Shown: in pieces, positions 25,744 to 34,423 of the stretch
Numbering within the stretch: the stretch's first letter is position 1
Layout of the letters: each line of letters starts with the position of its first letter
From: DATCHW01 sp036508135
Lineage (GTDB): Bacteria; Bacteroidota; Ignavibacteria; Tepidaquicellales; Tepidaquicellaceae
Reading direction: 5' to 3'
DNA length: 64,000 bases
Assembly (NCBI GenBank): GCA_036508135.1
Contig: DATCHW010000221.1
Coordinates: 62,001 to 126,000 of the forward strand
Made by a program: the position numbers and the translations under genes
The notes under the pieces: model-generated
Database searches by the model: none
Told to the model about the DNA's origin: nothing
Seen by the model: only the letters and a program-made list of their open reading frames with translations

Positions 25744-26408
25744 TGAAGTGTGTTTTAATCATACCCGCAGCAGGTTCAGGTTCAAGATTTAACAGCAAAA
25801 TTCCAAAACAATTTTATAAACTCGACGGTAAAGAAATCCTGATTCATACAATAGAAAAATTTACAAAGATAAAAGAAATCGACGCATTTATTATAGCAAC
25901 CAGGAAAGTTTATTTTGAAAAAATAATAAAATTATTCTTCAAATTCGAAATTCAAAAACCTTTCAAAGTCGTGGCAGGCGGAAAAGAAAGACACGATTCC
26001 GTCTATAATGCCTTGCTGAATAGTGGATGTAAAGAGGGTGATATCATTTTAGTCCACGATTCTGTCCGCCCTTATATTACCGGTAAGTTGATTAAGGAAT
26101 TGATTGGCTATGCGAAAAAATACAAGGCAGTAATACCTGTATTAAATATCAGCGATACCTTAAAAGAAGTGAAAAATGGTTTTATTAAAAAAACTATTCC
26201 AAGGGAAGATCTGAAACGGGCACAGACTCCACAGGCATTCGAATATACTTTATTACTCAAAGCATTTAAAAAAGCTGAAAAAGAAAAATTCAAAGGAACT
26301 GATGAAGCAGCTGTTGCAGAACATAATGGGGTTAAAGTTAAAGTCATACAAGGAGATATTTTGAATATTAAAATAACACAAAAATCAGATTTAAAACACT
26401 CAGAATAA
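25743..26408 (+). CDS. ispD: 2-C-methyl-D-erythritol 4-phosphate cytidylyltransferase
   Basis: A 221-residue enzyme of the MEP isoprenoid route, forming CDP-methylerythritol. The nucleotide-binding start IIPAAGSGSRF (residues 6-16), IPKQF, VAGGKERHDSV, HDSVRPY (Asp106, Arg109) and AQTPQAF are all present. Length is standard. It shares one base with the stop of the activase gene (TAATG) and precedes the asparaginase by nine bases. ispF is not adjacent. Confidence 0.95.
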   Translation: MKCVLIIPAAGSGSRFNSKIPKQFYKLDGKEILIHTIEKFTKIKEIDAFIIATRKVYFEKIIKLFFKFEIQKPFKVVAGGKERHDSVYNALLNSGCKEGDIILVHDSVRPYITGKLIKELIGYAKKYKAVIPVLNISDTLKEVKNGFIKKTIPREDLKRAQTPQAFEYTLLLKAFKKAEKEKFKGTDEAAVAEHNGVKVKVIQGDILNIKITQKSDLKHSE

Positions 26409-26417
26409 CGTAAATAT

Positions 26418-27386
26418 ATGAAACCACTTGTTATATCAACCTGGAAACATGGAATAGCAGCTAATGAAGTTGCTTATGAAATTTTAAAAAACGGGGGAAA
26501 TTCCCTCGAGGCAGTCGAAAAAGGGGTAAAAGAAGCAGAAGATGACCCGAATGTATTAAGTGTGGGTTTCGGCGGATTACCTGATTGTGAGGGGAAAGTT
26601 ACTCTTGATGCCGGAATTATGGATTGGAATGCGCGTATAGGTGCAGTGATAGGAATTGAACATATAAGAAATCCTATTTGCGTGGCAAGGCTTGTTCTTG
26701 AAGATACTGAGCATACAATTCTTGCGGGGAGAGGAGCTTATGCCTTTGCATTATTTAATGGATTTAAACCGGAACTTCTTCTTACTGAAAATTCCATCCG
26801 AAGGTATAATGACTGGATAAATTCAGGTGGTTATAAATCTCAGGAAATCCATACTGATGATTTTTTCCTCGTCCATAGGAGTGATGATAAAAAGATGGAT
26901 ATTAACGAAGACGGTAATCATGATACTATCGGCATGGTTGCTATTGATCAGGAAGGACACATTTCAGCAGCTTGTACTACGAGCGGCGTGGCATGGAAAC
27001 TCACAGGAAGAGTCGGGGATTCTCCGATTATCGGTTCGGGTTTATATGTTGACGGGGAAGTAGGAGGGGCGGCGGCAACAGGCAGGGGTGAAGAATGTAT
27101 CCGTGCATGCGGCAGTTTTCTCGTCGTTGAAATGATGAGAAATGGAATGTCTCCAGGGGAAGCCTGCAAAACTGCTTGTGACAGAGTATATAAACTAAAT
27201 CTTCTTTCCGATAAAAACCGGGACCACCTTTATCAGGTTGGCTTTATAGCTATTAATGCAAAGGGAGAATGTGGCTCCTATGCTGTGAGGCACGGATTTC
27301 AATATGCCTTGTATAAAGACGGTGAAAATAAACTTTTTGACAGCGAATTTTATATTAATGAAGATTATATTATCGAAGATTTATGA
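26418..27386 (+). CDS. N4-(beta-N-acetylglucosaminyl)-L-asparaginase (glycosylasparaginase-type Ntn hydrolase)
   Basis: A 322-residue N-terminal-nucleophile amidohydrolase. Self-cleavage before Thr170 (motif GNHDTIGM) should create the catalytic Thr. TSGVAWKLTGRVGDSPIIG and ATGRGEE are the substrate and Thr-flanking motifs, and VTLDAGIMD with NPICVARLVLE resembles flavobacterial glycosylasparaginase. There is no signal peptide, so it is probably cytoplasmic, cleaving GlcNAc-Asn or beta-aspartyl (isoaspartyl) peptides. It lies between ispD and an amidohydrolase-like gene, nine and six bases away. Confidence 0.9.
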   Translation: MKPLVISTWKHGIAANEVAYEILKNGGNSLEAVEKGVKEAEDDPNVLSVGFGGLPDCEGKVTLDAGIMDWNARIGAVIGIEHIRNPICVARLVLEDTEHTILAGRGAYAFALFNGFKPELLLTENSIRRYNDWINSGGYKSQEIHTDDFFLVHRSDDKKMDINEDGNHDTIGMVAIDQEGHISAACTTSGVAWKLTGRVGDSPIIGSGLYVDGEVGGAAATGRGEECIRACGSFLVVEMMRNGMSPGEACKTACDRVYKLNLLSDKNRDHLYQVGFIAINAKGECGSYAVRHGFQYALYKDGENKLFDSEFYINEDYIIEDL

Positions 27387-27392
27387 TCAGTC

Positions 27393-29216
27393 ATGGATAA
27401 ATATATAATTTATAAAAATGCTTTAATTGCTACTTTTGACAAGCAGAACCGCTGCGGCATTTTTAATCTTATTATTAAGAACGAAAAGATTTATGATATA
27501 GATTTTGATAACAGACTCAATAATGACGAAGTCATTAAAAATATTTATCCAAAATCAGAGATTATAGATGCAAAGTATAAACTGATAATTCCGCCTTTTA
27601 TAAATTCCCATTTATGCTCTTCTTACTCTCTCAATAAAATTTTTCTGAAACGGAATCGCTATGATACAATAAACAACAATATTTCGCTTAACTTGCTGAA
27701 TAAATATTTCTCTTCGCCGAAAACAAAACACGATTTAAAAGGTCTCCTCAGAATAAATTTTTTTAAATCTCTGACAAACGGAGAATTTGCCGTGAACGAA
27801 ACTTCATCTTTTATTTCAAAAGAATATTTTCTCGAGGATAATGCAGCAAGCATACCCTATGGTCTGGAGGCTGCGTTCACTTCCTATGACGGCTATCTTA
27901 ACTCGTATTTATGGAATAATAACAAATATCATTTTATTTCCCTGAAGCACGATGAGGAGATAAATAATTATTCTTTGAGTTTTCTGAAAAAAGCTTTTTC
28001 ATTGGAAAGAAATAAAATTTTCCTTGAAAATCTCCGCAGTAAAAAAATAAGTGATGAAGTGAACAGGAATTTTGGAAAATCATTCGTTAGGGTTCTTTAT
28101 GATTATGATTTATTATCATCGGATTTAGTTCTCTCGAATCCGTTTACAATAAATATTAATGATATCGCACTTCTCTCGGAAAAGAAAGTGAATGTGGTAC
28201 TGTGTATCACAGATTTGCTGAACCTCTCATCGAAAAATGTTAACCTGAATGACTTTTTTAATTCCGATATAAATGTATGTATCGGTACCGGTTACCTCGG
28301 TGAAAATGTACTCGCAGAACTGAAAAGTCTTGCCAAGCTTATCAATCCGAATGAGGTGTCTTATGAATCCCTTTTGAAAGCAGTTACCGTGAATCCTTCC
28401 GTCATATTCTCAAAATTAATCCCATCAAATTCTCTCATAAAAAATAATCCGGCTAATATGATTATATTTGATATTTCAGACCTCAGGAGTTTCTATGATT
28501 ATCCCGAGTATGATATTAATCTTGTTTCCCAGCATATTATAGAGTCCCTCGATACTAAGGATATTACCGATTTGATAATTAAAGGCAATTATCTTGTTAA
28601 AGATTACCAGAGCAGGTTTTATGAACCTGAATCTTTAAGAAAAAACATCAAAGAGCTTTCCGTGAAACTTTACGATGTTGGAAAGTATTTTGAACTTAAA
28701 GAAAAATACCTGATGAAGGGGCGGGTTAAAAAAATATCCGGCAGGGAAGAAGAAAATATCAGGTTAAATGCTTTAAGTGAATTAGAATCGGATATCGATT
28801 TCGAAACAATTGAAAATCCAGGCTTACTCACCGACAGTGATTTCAAAGTTGTCAGGGCAAAAGTGAATGAAAACCTGATACTCTCTTCAGATATTATAAG
28901 CACCGATGATAATGTTTTCAAAAATATTCACGAGCTTGATTCACCGGATTCAGGACTTTCTGTATTTGGAGATGAGGATAAGATTTCTCATATATCTGAG
29001 AAAATTGATGAAATATCTGAAGAAACTTTGGAAAAAAAGAAAGCGGAAAAAGTTTATTTCGATGACATCGGAAATAATACCGAATCCCAAATGGATAATC
29101 CTGAACCAATAAAAAAACCTCCCTCGAAAACAAAAGAAACTTCTCCTAAAAAACATATTAATTTCTTAAAATCAAAACTCCGTTTTGGTTTCGACAGCGA
29201 AGAGTCGAATAATTAA
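27393..29216 (+). CDS. Amidohydrolase-superfamily homologue lacking metal ligands, with charged C-terminal extension
   Basis: A 607-residue protein whose first ~390 residues follow the cytosine-deaminase/SsnA-type plan: a small beta-domain start (YIIYKNALIATFD), the barrel entry PPFINSHLCSS, a late KAVTVNPSVIF segment and the closing NPANMIIFDISDLR. The usual metal motif HxH is His73-Leu-Cys75, and the place of the catalytic Asp reads CIGTGYLG, so hydrolytic metal chemistry is doubtful. Residues ~430-607 are an acidic, low-complexity tail ending in a Lys-rich, Phe-containing stretch. It follows the glycosylasparaginase by six bases. A structural or regulatory role is possible; function unknown. 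Confidence 0.65.
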   Translation: MDKYIIYKNALIATFDKQNRCGIFNLIIKNEKIYDIDFDNRLNNDEVIKNIYPKSEIIDAKYKLIIPPFINSHLCSSYSLNKIFLKRNRYDTINNNISLNLLNKYFSSPKTKHDLKGLLRINFFKSLTNGEFAVNETSSFISKEYFLEDNAASIPYGLEAAFTSYDGYLNSYLWNNNKYHFISLKHDEEINNYSLSFLKKAFSLERNKIFLENLRSKKISDEVNRNFGKSFVRVLYDYDLLSSDLVLSNPFTININDIALLSEKKVNVVLCITDLLNLSSKNVNLNDFFNSDINVCIGTGYLGENVLAELKSLAKLINPNEVSYESLLKAVTVNPSVIFSKLIPSNSLIKNNPANMIIFDISDLRSFYDYPEYDINLVSQHIIESLDTKDITDLIIKGNYLVKDYQSRFYEPESLRKNIKELSVKLYDVGKYFELKEKYLMKGRVKKISGREEENIRLNALSELESDIDFETIENPGLLTDSDFKVVRAKVNENLILSSDIISTDDNVFKNIHELDSPDSGLSVFGDEDKISHISEKIDEISEETLEKKKAEKVYFDDIGNNTESQMDNPEPIKKPPSKTKETSPKKHINFLKSKLRFGFDSEESNN

Positions 29217-29390
29217 AGATATCTGATTGATTGATCATTTCCTGTTTTCCCCGTAATTTTTAACTTTAATTCCCATCCAGACTGTAATTTTCTCAGAAAT
29301 CGGTTCAATTCTAAATTGTTTTATCTGTTTTAAAATATTAAATTACATATATAATTATTTTATTTCCAAAAATCTAAATTTTTTGTTAAA

Positions 29391-32270
29391 ATGGTAAAAA
29401 ATAAATTTCAATTTAAAAAAAGCCTGATAATAGTAACACTGGTTGCTTTATCTATCTCGCTTTTCGGCTTTAAGGATAACGCTGAATATAAACTCATAGA
29501 TGGAATCATTTTAAAGAGGGTTAGTGACGGTGCAATGTTCGAAAAAGGTGTCGTGAATTTAAAATTCAAAACACAACTCAATGGCTTTACTACTGAAAAG
29601 TTTGGTATTTCAAAACTCGATAATTCTTTCAGTAAATTTAATGCCACGAAGGTTAAACAGCTTCATCCGCTTCGTGTGAATAAATTCACTGTTGGGGACG
29701 ATATCCTTGCAATGATATTCAGAGTCGAATATTCCTCTGATATTAATCCTATCGAGTTATCCAAAATTATTCTTGAACAGAATGGTGATATTCTCGATTG
29801 GATAGAGCCTTCTATCATTTATGAACCTGATTTTATCCCGAATGATCCTTCGATGAGTCAGCAATGGCATATTTCAAAAATACTTTCAACTCAGGCTTGG
29901 GATATTTGCAAAGGGGATACAAACTTAGTAATAGGGATTGTAGATACCGGCTCGGATCTTGACCACCCTGACCTTGCAGATAATATTCATTATAACTATG
30001 CTGATCCGCCGAACGGTATTGATGATGATGGAAATGGTTATATAGATGATTATAGAGGATGGGATTTTGTACAAAATAATAACAACCCGAATATACTTGT
30101 CGTCGGAGGCGGAGATCACGGCTCTCACGTTTCTGGATGTGCCTCTCAGGTTACCAATAATGGAGTTCACGGTGCCGGTATCGGATTTAAATGTAAACTT
30201 TTAATTACCAAACACTGGAACGATGTGTCAAATACCGGTCTTTGGTATGTTGAGTCAGGTGTTGTCTATGCCTATCAGAATGGAGCAAAAGTTATTAATT
30301 GCAGTTACGGAAGTGCTTCATATAGTTCCTATTCACAAACAGTTTGTACTAATGCATGGAATGCCGGGTCAGTAATTTGCGCTTCAGCAGGTAATGGCGA
30401 TGATAATGGTATCGGACAAAACTGGGCAAGATACCCTGCTTCTTATGATAACGTAGTCTCGGTTGCCGCAAGTAACCAAAGTGATATTAAATCAACATTC
30501 TCAAATTTCCACTCTACCGTTGATGTCATTGCTCCCGGTGAAAGTATTTTAAGCACTGTCTGGAATAACTCTTATGCATCTTGGGCTGGAACATCAATGT
30601 CTTCTCCTATTACAGCAGGAACTGTTGCTCTTATTCGTTCATTACACCCCACCTGGACTCCCGCTCAGACGGTTCAAAGATTACAACTTGGAGTTGACAG
30701 CATTTATAATTTAAATCCTTCTTATGTTGGTCTCCTTGGTTCAGGAAGAATAAATGCTTTTAAATGCCTTGCTGATTCTCCAATCTTATCGTTGCTCTCT
30801 TATGCTCATAATGACTCAATTTACGGTAATAATGATAAAGTCTATGATATTGATGAGGTAATTCCTATTTCCGTAAGTGTTAAAAATGAATGGCTTGCCG
30901 GAGCTAATGTATCTTTAAGATTAACAACCGATGACCCGGCTGTAACGATTGTGACTGACTCAATTTATATCGGAAACATTGCACAATATAACGGAGTCTA
31001 TAACGGAACTTTTGCAAATGCATTCAAGGTAAAAGCAAATTCAGTGTGTTCTTTTGATAGAACTGTCACCTTCAAACTTGCTTACTCTTCTTCTGCTTAC
31101 ACGAGAGATGGAGCAAATACTTTTGCTATCACTTTCAGACAGGGATTTGTAACACATACAATTAATAACCTTTTCCTTTCCCTCACTAAAGATGGTGCAG
31201 TCGGTAAAAAAGCAGAAGCTTATGGCAACGGATTGCATATTTTAAACGGAACTGCTAACCAGCTATTCGAAGGTGGTCTTTTAATCGGTAAAAGCAGTAC
31301 TCAGGTATCTGATGTCTGCAACAGGGGAAATGTTGCACCTTATAATGTATCAGATACTGATTTTACTGCTCTCAGCACTTATACACTTTATACTCCCGGT
31401 ACGATTTCCTCGCAGGATGGAATCGGCTCTTTTAATGATAATGGTGCAGGAACTGATAAAATCGGCGTTCTCGTTACTCCGCAAAGTTTTGCTTGGAATA
31501 CAATTGCAGACCAGGACTATATCCTCTTAAAATATAATGTGCAGAATACTAACTCTACCGCTCTGAACAATATTTATATCGGGTTGTGCATTTATTTTTC
31601 ACCAAATGGTTCGATAGGTGGAAATATTTCAACTCTCGATACGATTAATAAACTTGGTTATACTTATAATGTTTCAAATCCGAATATTTATCTCGGATGT
31701 GCTATGATGTCAAGTCAAACACTTAACTTTAAAGCAATAAACGCCACCGATATATTTAATGGATTTACAACCGATGAAAAATGGCAGGCATTAAGCAGCG
31801 GTATATCTGTTCCTTTGCTTGGTCCGGGAGCCAATTGCTTTATGATTTCAGGCGGACCTGTAAGTATTGCTCCTAATGCGACTGAAGAAATCGGCTTTGC
31901 AATCGTGAAAGGAAATGACCTGAATGACCTTAAAGCCAAAACAATCATAGCCAGAAATAAATATGCCGCTACGATAGGTATCACGCCTATCGGCAGCAGC
32001 GTTCCTGATAAATATGATTTAAGCCAGAATTATCCGAATCCATTTAATCCAACTACCCGGATAAAATTTGCATTGCCGAAAAATGAATTTGTGAATATTA
32101 AAATTTATGATATTCTCGGCAAGGAAGTTGCATCTATAATTAACGAAAATCTGGCAGCAGGATTTTATGAAGTGGAATTCAATGCGAATAATCTCGCAAG
32201 CGGAATGTATTTCTATAAATTTGAAACTCCCGCTTATAAAGATATTAAGAAAATGATGCTGATTAAATAA
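29391..32270 (+). CDS. T9SS-secreted subtilisin-family (S8) serine protease
   Basis: A 959-residue exported protease. A signal-type helix (residues ~9-26) is followed by an inhibitory prodomain to about residue 150 and the catalytic domain: Asp185 in GIVDTGSDLDHP, His243 in GDHGSHVSG, oxyanion Asn335 in SAGNG and Ser402 in WAGTSMSSP. A long beta-rich region (~460-870) precedes the C-terminal type IX secretion signal (LSQNYPNPFNPTT ... KKMMLIK), so it is moved across the outer membrane and attached or released. All catalytic residues are present. Possible boxes TTGTTT-N17-TAAATT lie at 29316-29344. A strong terminator follows. Confidence 0.94.
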   Translation: MVKNKFQFKKSLIIVTLVALSISLFGFKDNAEYKLIDGIILKRVSDGAMFEKGVVNLKFKTQLNGFTTEKFGISKLDNSFSKFNATKVKQLHPLRVNKFTVGDDILAMIFRVEYSSDINPIELSKIILEQNGDILDWIEPSIIYEPDFIPNDPSMSQQWHISKILSTQAWDICKGDTNLVIGIVDTGSDLDHPDLADNIHYNYADPPNGIDDDGNGYIDDYRGWDFVQNNNNPNILVVGGGDHGSHVSGCASQVTNNGVHGAGIGFKCKLLITKHWNDVSNTGLWYVESGVVYAYQNGAKVINCSYGSASYSSYSQTVCTNAWNAGSVICASAGNGDDNGIGQNWARYPASYDNVVSVAASNQSDIKSTFSNFHSTVDVIAPGESILSTVWNNSYASWAGTSMSSPITAGTVALIRSLHPTWTPAQTVQRLQLGVDSIYNLNPSYVGLLGSGRINAFKCLADSPILSLLSYAHNDSIYGNNDKVYDIDEVIPISVSVKNEWLAGANVSLRLTTDDPAVTIVTDSIYIGNIAQYNGVYNGTFANAFKVKANSVCSFDRTVTFKLAYSSSAYTRDGANTFAITFRQGFVTHTINNLFLSLTKDGAVGKKAEAYGNGLHILNGTANQLFEGGLLIGKSSTQVSDVCNRGNVAPYNVSDTDFTALSTYTLYTPGTISSQDGIGSFNDNGAGTDKIGVLVTPQSFAWNTIADQDYILLKYNVQNTNSTALNNIYIGLCIYFSPNGSIGGNISTLDTINKLGYTYNVSNPNIYLGCAMMSSQTLNFKAINATDIFNGFTTDEKWQALSSGISVPLLGPGANCFMISGGPVSIAPNATEEIGFAIVKGNDLNDLKAKTIIARNKYAATIGITPIGSSVPDKYDLSQNYPNPFNPTTRIKFALPKNEFVNIKIYDILGKEVASIINENLAAGFYEVEFNANNLASGMYFYKFETPAYKDIKKMMLIK

Positions 32271-32293
32271 TGAACCACAATTTTTAAAAAAAG

Positions 32294-32326
32294 AAAAGGG
32301 TTAGATTCACATCTAACCCTTTTTTA
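32294..32326 (+). terminator. Rho-independent terminator of the subtilase gene
   Basis: AAAAGGGTTAGAT (32294-32306) pairs perfectly with ATCTAACCCTTTT (32311-32323) around a four-base loop and is followed by T. A close copy lies at 32564-32596. Confidence 0.93.
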
Positions 32327-32563
32327 TTCTCTATTTCAAAAGCTGTTTTCCCCACTGTTTACAAATCTTCCGAGGTTGTGTAAGAACTGTCATCCTGAGG
32401 AACGAAGTGACCGAAGGATCTCGATTCCATTCTGTCTTCTACTTGTTTCGAAGGCCCACCTTCGAAACACGACTAAATAATATTTTTAAGAAGACTAAAA
32501 GTAATAACGAAGACTAAATGTAATAATTATACGAAGGTAGGCCCTACGTATCGAGAGGGTAAG

Positions 32564-32596
32564 AAAAGGGTTAGACTTACATCTAACCCATTTTTT
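32564..32596 (-). terminator. Second, near-identical terminator-type hairpin
   Basis: GGGTTAGA/TCTAACCC with flanking A- and T-runs on both sides, nearly the same sequence as 32291-32323 and in the same orientation 270 bases away. It could stop transcription in either direction, including the pgk transcript; strand assignment is tentative. Confidence 0.55.
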
Positions 32597-32822
32597 CTCC
32601 AATTACTTCTAAGAAACTTAAAATAATTTTCTATTTAAAAAATTATTTATATTTTTTAGTTTCTTTGCGTTCTTTACGAATTTCTTAGCGTCCTTTGCGT
32701 TTAATCTCTTTATTCCAAAATTCCAGGTTTCTTCCTTCTTCAACAATTTTTATTGTTTGTGCTAATTATTAATTATCGAAGCGTAGCGAAGATCCCATCC
32801 TGTCCCGATGCATCGGGACTAA

Positions 32823-34040
32823 TTATTCATTGTTAAGCGCTTCCACTCCCGGCAATTTTTTCCCTTCGAGGAATTCAAGCGATGCCCCGCCGCCTGTGGA
32901 TACGTGAGTAACTTTCTTTTCTAATCCCGCTTTTGCAATTGCACTTGCGGAGTCTCCGCCGCCTATTATTGTAACGGCTCCCTGTTTCGTAGCATCGGCA
33001 AGCGCCTTTGCCACTTCAAATGTCCCTTTTGCAAAGTTATCCATTTCGAAAACCCCCATAGGTCCGTTCCATATTATTGTTTTGGATTTCAAAATCACAC
33101 TTTTATATCTTTCAATCGTCTTCGGACCAATATCCATTCCCATCCATTCATTCAGTTCGGGAGTCATCTTATCAAAATCGATTGTCTTTATATTTGCTGA
33201 GTTATCAAATTTATCCGATGCAATAAAATCCAAAGGCAAGAGCAGTTCTTTATTCATCGTTTTAGCTTTTTCAAGAATTGTTTTTGCAAGTTCTATTTTA
33301 TCTTCTTCGAGTATTGATTTACCTATGTTCAAACCCATTGCTTTGTAAAATGTGAACATCATACCGCCGCCGATTAAAATACTGTCAGCTATATTCAAAA
33401 GATTTTCCAGCACATCAATCTTTCCTGAAATCTTAGAGCCGCCGAGAATAGCACATAGCGGTCTTTTGGGATTATCAATAGCCGCAGATAGATATTTCAG
33501 TTCCTTTTCCATCAGGTAACCCGCCGCACAGGTTTTTATTATATGTGTTACTCCTTCGGTAGATGCATGCGCTCTGTGTGCCGAGCCGAATGCATCATTC
33601 ACGTAAATGTCTCCGTAAGCCGCTAACTTTGCCGCAAACTCAGGTACATTTTTTTCTTCATCTTTGTAAAATCTCAAATTCTCCAGTAACAGAATGTCAC
33701 CTTCCTGCATATTTTTTATGACTTCGGCATTGTTGGGACTGATGCAGTCATCGGAGAACAGAACCCTTTTATCCACATATTTTGCAAGATATTCCGCTAC
33801 TACATTAAGAGAATATTTCATATTTTTTTCTCCTTTAGGTCTGCCAAGATGGCTCATCAGGATGCACTTCCCGCCGGCTTTAGTTATTGCGTTGATTGTA
33901 GGCAATGATTCGGTGATTCTCATAGGGTCTGTGATATTTCTGTTCTCGTCAAGCGGTACATTAAAATCCACACGCACGAGGATATTTTTTCCTTTGATTT
34001 TATTTTCTTTTATCAGCTGTTCTAAAGTTAGTTTTCGCAT
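32823..34040 (-). CDS. pgk: Phosphoglycerate kinase
   Basis: A 405-residue glycolytic enzyme transferring phosphate between 1,3-bisphosphoglycerate and ADP. Present are LVRVDFNVPLDENR, LMSHLGRPKG, LLLENLRFYKDEE, NDAFGSAHRAHAS, GGSKISGKI, NGPMGVFE and the nucleotide-binding GGGDSASAI followed by STGGGASLEF. It is full length and single-domain-order normal. Upstream on the same strand lies the T9SS gene at 34179 behind its own terminator, so pgk is probably transcribed alone from the short spacer at 34041-34100. Confidence 0.97.
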   Translation of the reverse strand: MRKLTLEQLIKENKIKGKNILVRVDFNVPLDENRNITDPMRITESLPTINAITKAGGKCILMSHLGRPKGEKNMKYSLNVVAEYLAKYVDKRVLFSDDCISPNNAEVIKNMQEGDILLLENLRFYKDEEKNVPEFAAKLAAYGDIYVNDAFGSAHRAHASTEGVTHIIKTCAAGYLMEKELKYLSAAIDNPKRPLCAILGGSKISGKIDVLENLLNIADSILIGGGMMFTFYKAMGLNIGKSILEEDKIELAKTILEKAKTMNKELLLPLDFIASDKFDNSANIKTIDFDKMTPELNEWMGMDIGPKTIERYKSVILKSKTIIWNGPMGVFEMDNFAKGTFEVAKALADATKQGAVTIIGGGDSASAIAKAGLEKKVTHVSTGGGASLEFLEGKKLPGVEALNNE

Positions 34041-34082
34041 ATTTTTTTTAATTTGATTCTGAAGTCGTTTGTAATGCGGAAA

Positions 34083-34423
34083 TAATTTATTTATAAATCG
34101 TAAAATAAAAAAGCCCTTTAATTTTTCAACTAAAGGGCTTTCTGAAAAAATATTTATTCCCGATAGGGAACTATAATATTATTTGATTAACATCATTTTC
34201 TTTGTATCTATGAATCCGTTTGATTCAAGTCTATAGAAGTAGATACCGCTTGTCAGATTTGAGGCATTGAATTCAAATGAATATGAACCAACGCTCATAT
34301 TTGAATTTACTAAAGTAGTAACTTCTTTTCCGAGTATATCATATACTTTCAATGATACGAATCCTGATTTCGGTAATGCAAAAGAAATCTTTGTCGTTGG
34401 ATTGAAAGGATTCGGATAGTTCT
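34083..34423 (-). repeat. 341-bp direct repeat, copy A (T9SS C-terminal signal plus terminator)
   Basis: This segment is nearly identical, without indels, to 36507-36847 (constant offset 2424). By eye I count six substitutions, about 98% identity. It covers the terminator, a short TTCCC-GGGAA hairpin, the stop codon and the last ~80 codons of the gene at 34179-36212. Confidence 0.92.
34104..34142 (-). terminator. Terminator of the T9SS gene at 34179-36212
   Basis: AAAGCCCTTTA 34110-34120 pairs with TAAAGGGCTTT 34131-34141. On the minus strand the stem is followed by a T-rich run. It lies inside repeat copy A. Confidence 0.9.

Larger units (their letters stand above)
32271..32822. repeat. Repeat-packed convergent spacer (several palindromic and short tandem repeats)
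   Basis: This 552-base region without genes lies between the subtilase and pgk. In order: the terminator at 32294; a REP-like unit at about 32389-32423 (CATCCTGAGGAACGAAG ... CGAAGGATCTCG); a perfect 10-bp hairpin GTTTCGAAGG/CCTTCGAAAC (32445-32468); a GTAGGCCCTAC palindrome near 32537-32547; a second terminator-like copy; an imperfect CTTTGCGT-type tandem at about 32660-32703; CGAAGCGTAGCGAAGATCC at ~32777; and an 18-bp perfect palindrome GTCCCGATGCATCGGGAC (32802-32819). Units of these kinds recur in many bacterial genomes. No ORF is credible. Confidence 0.75.
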
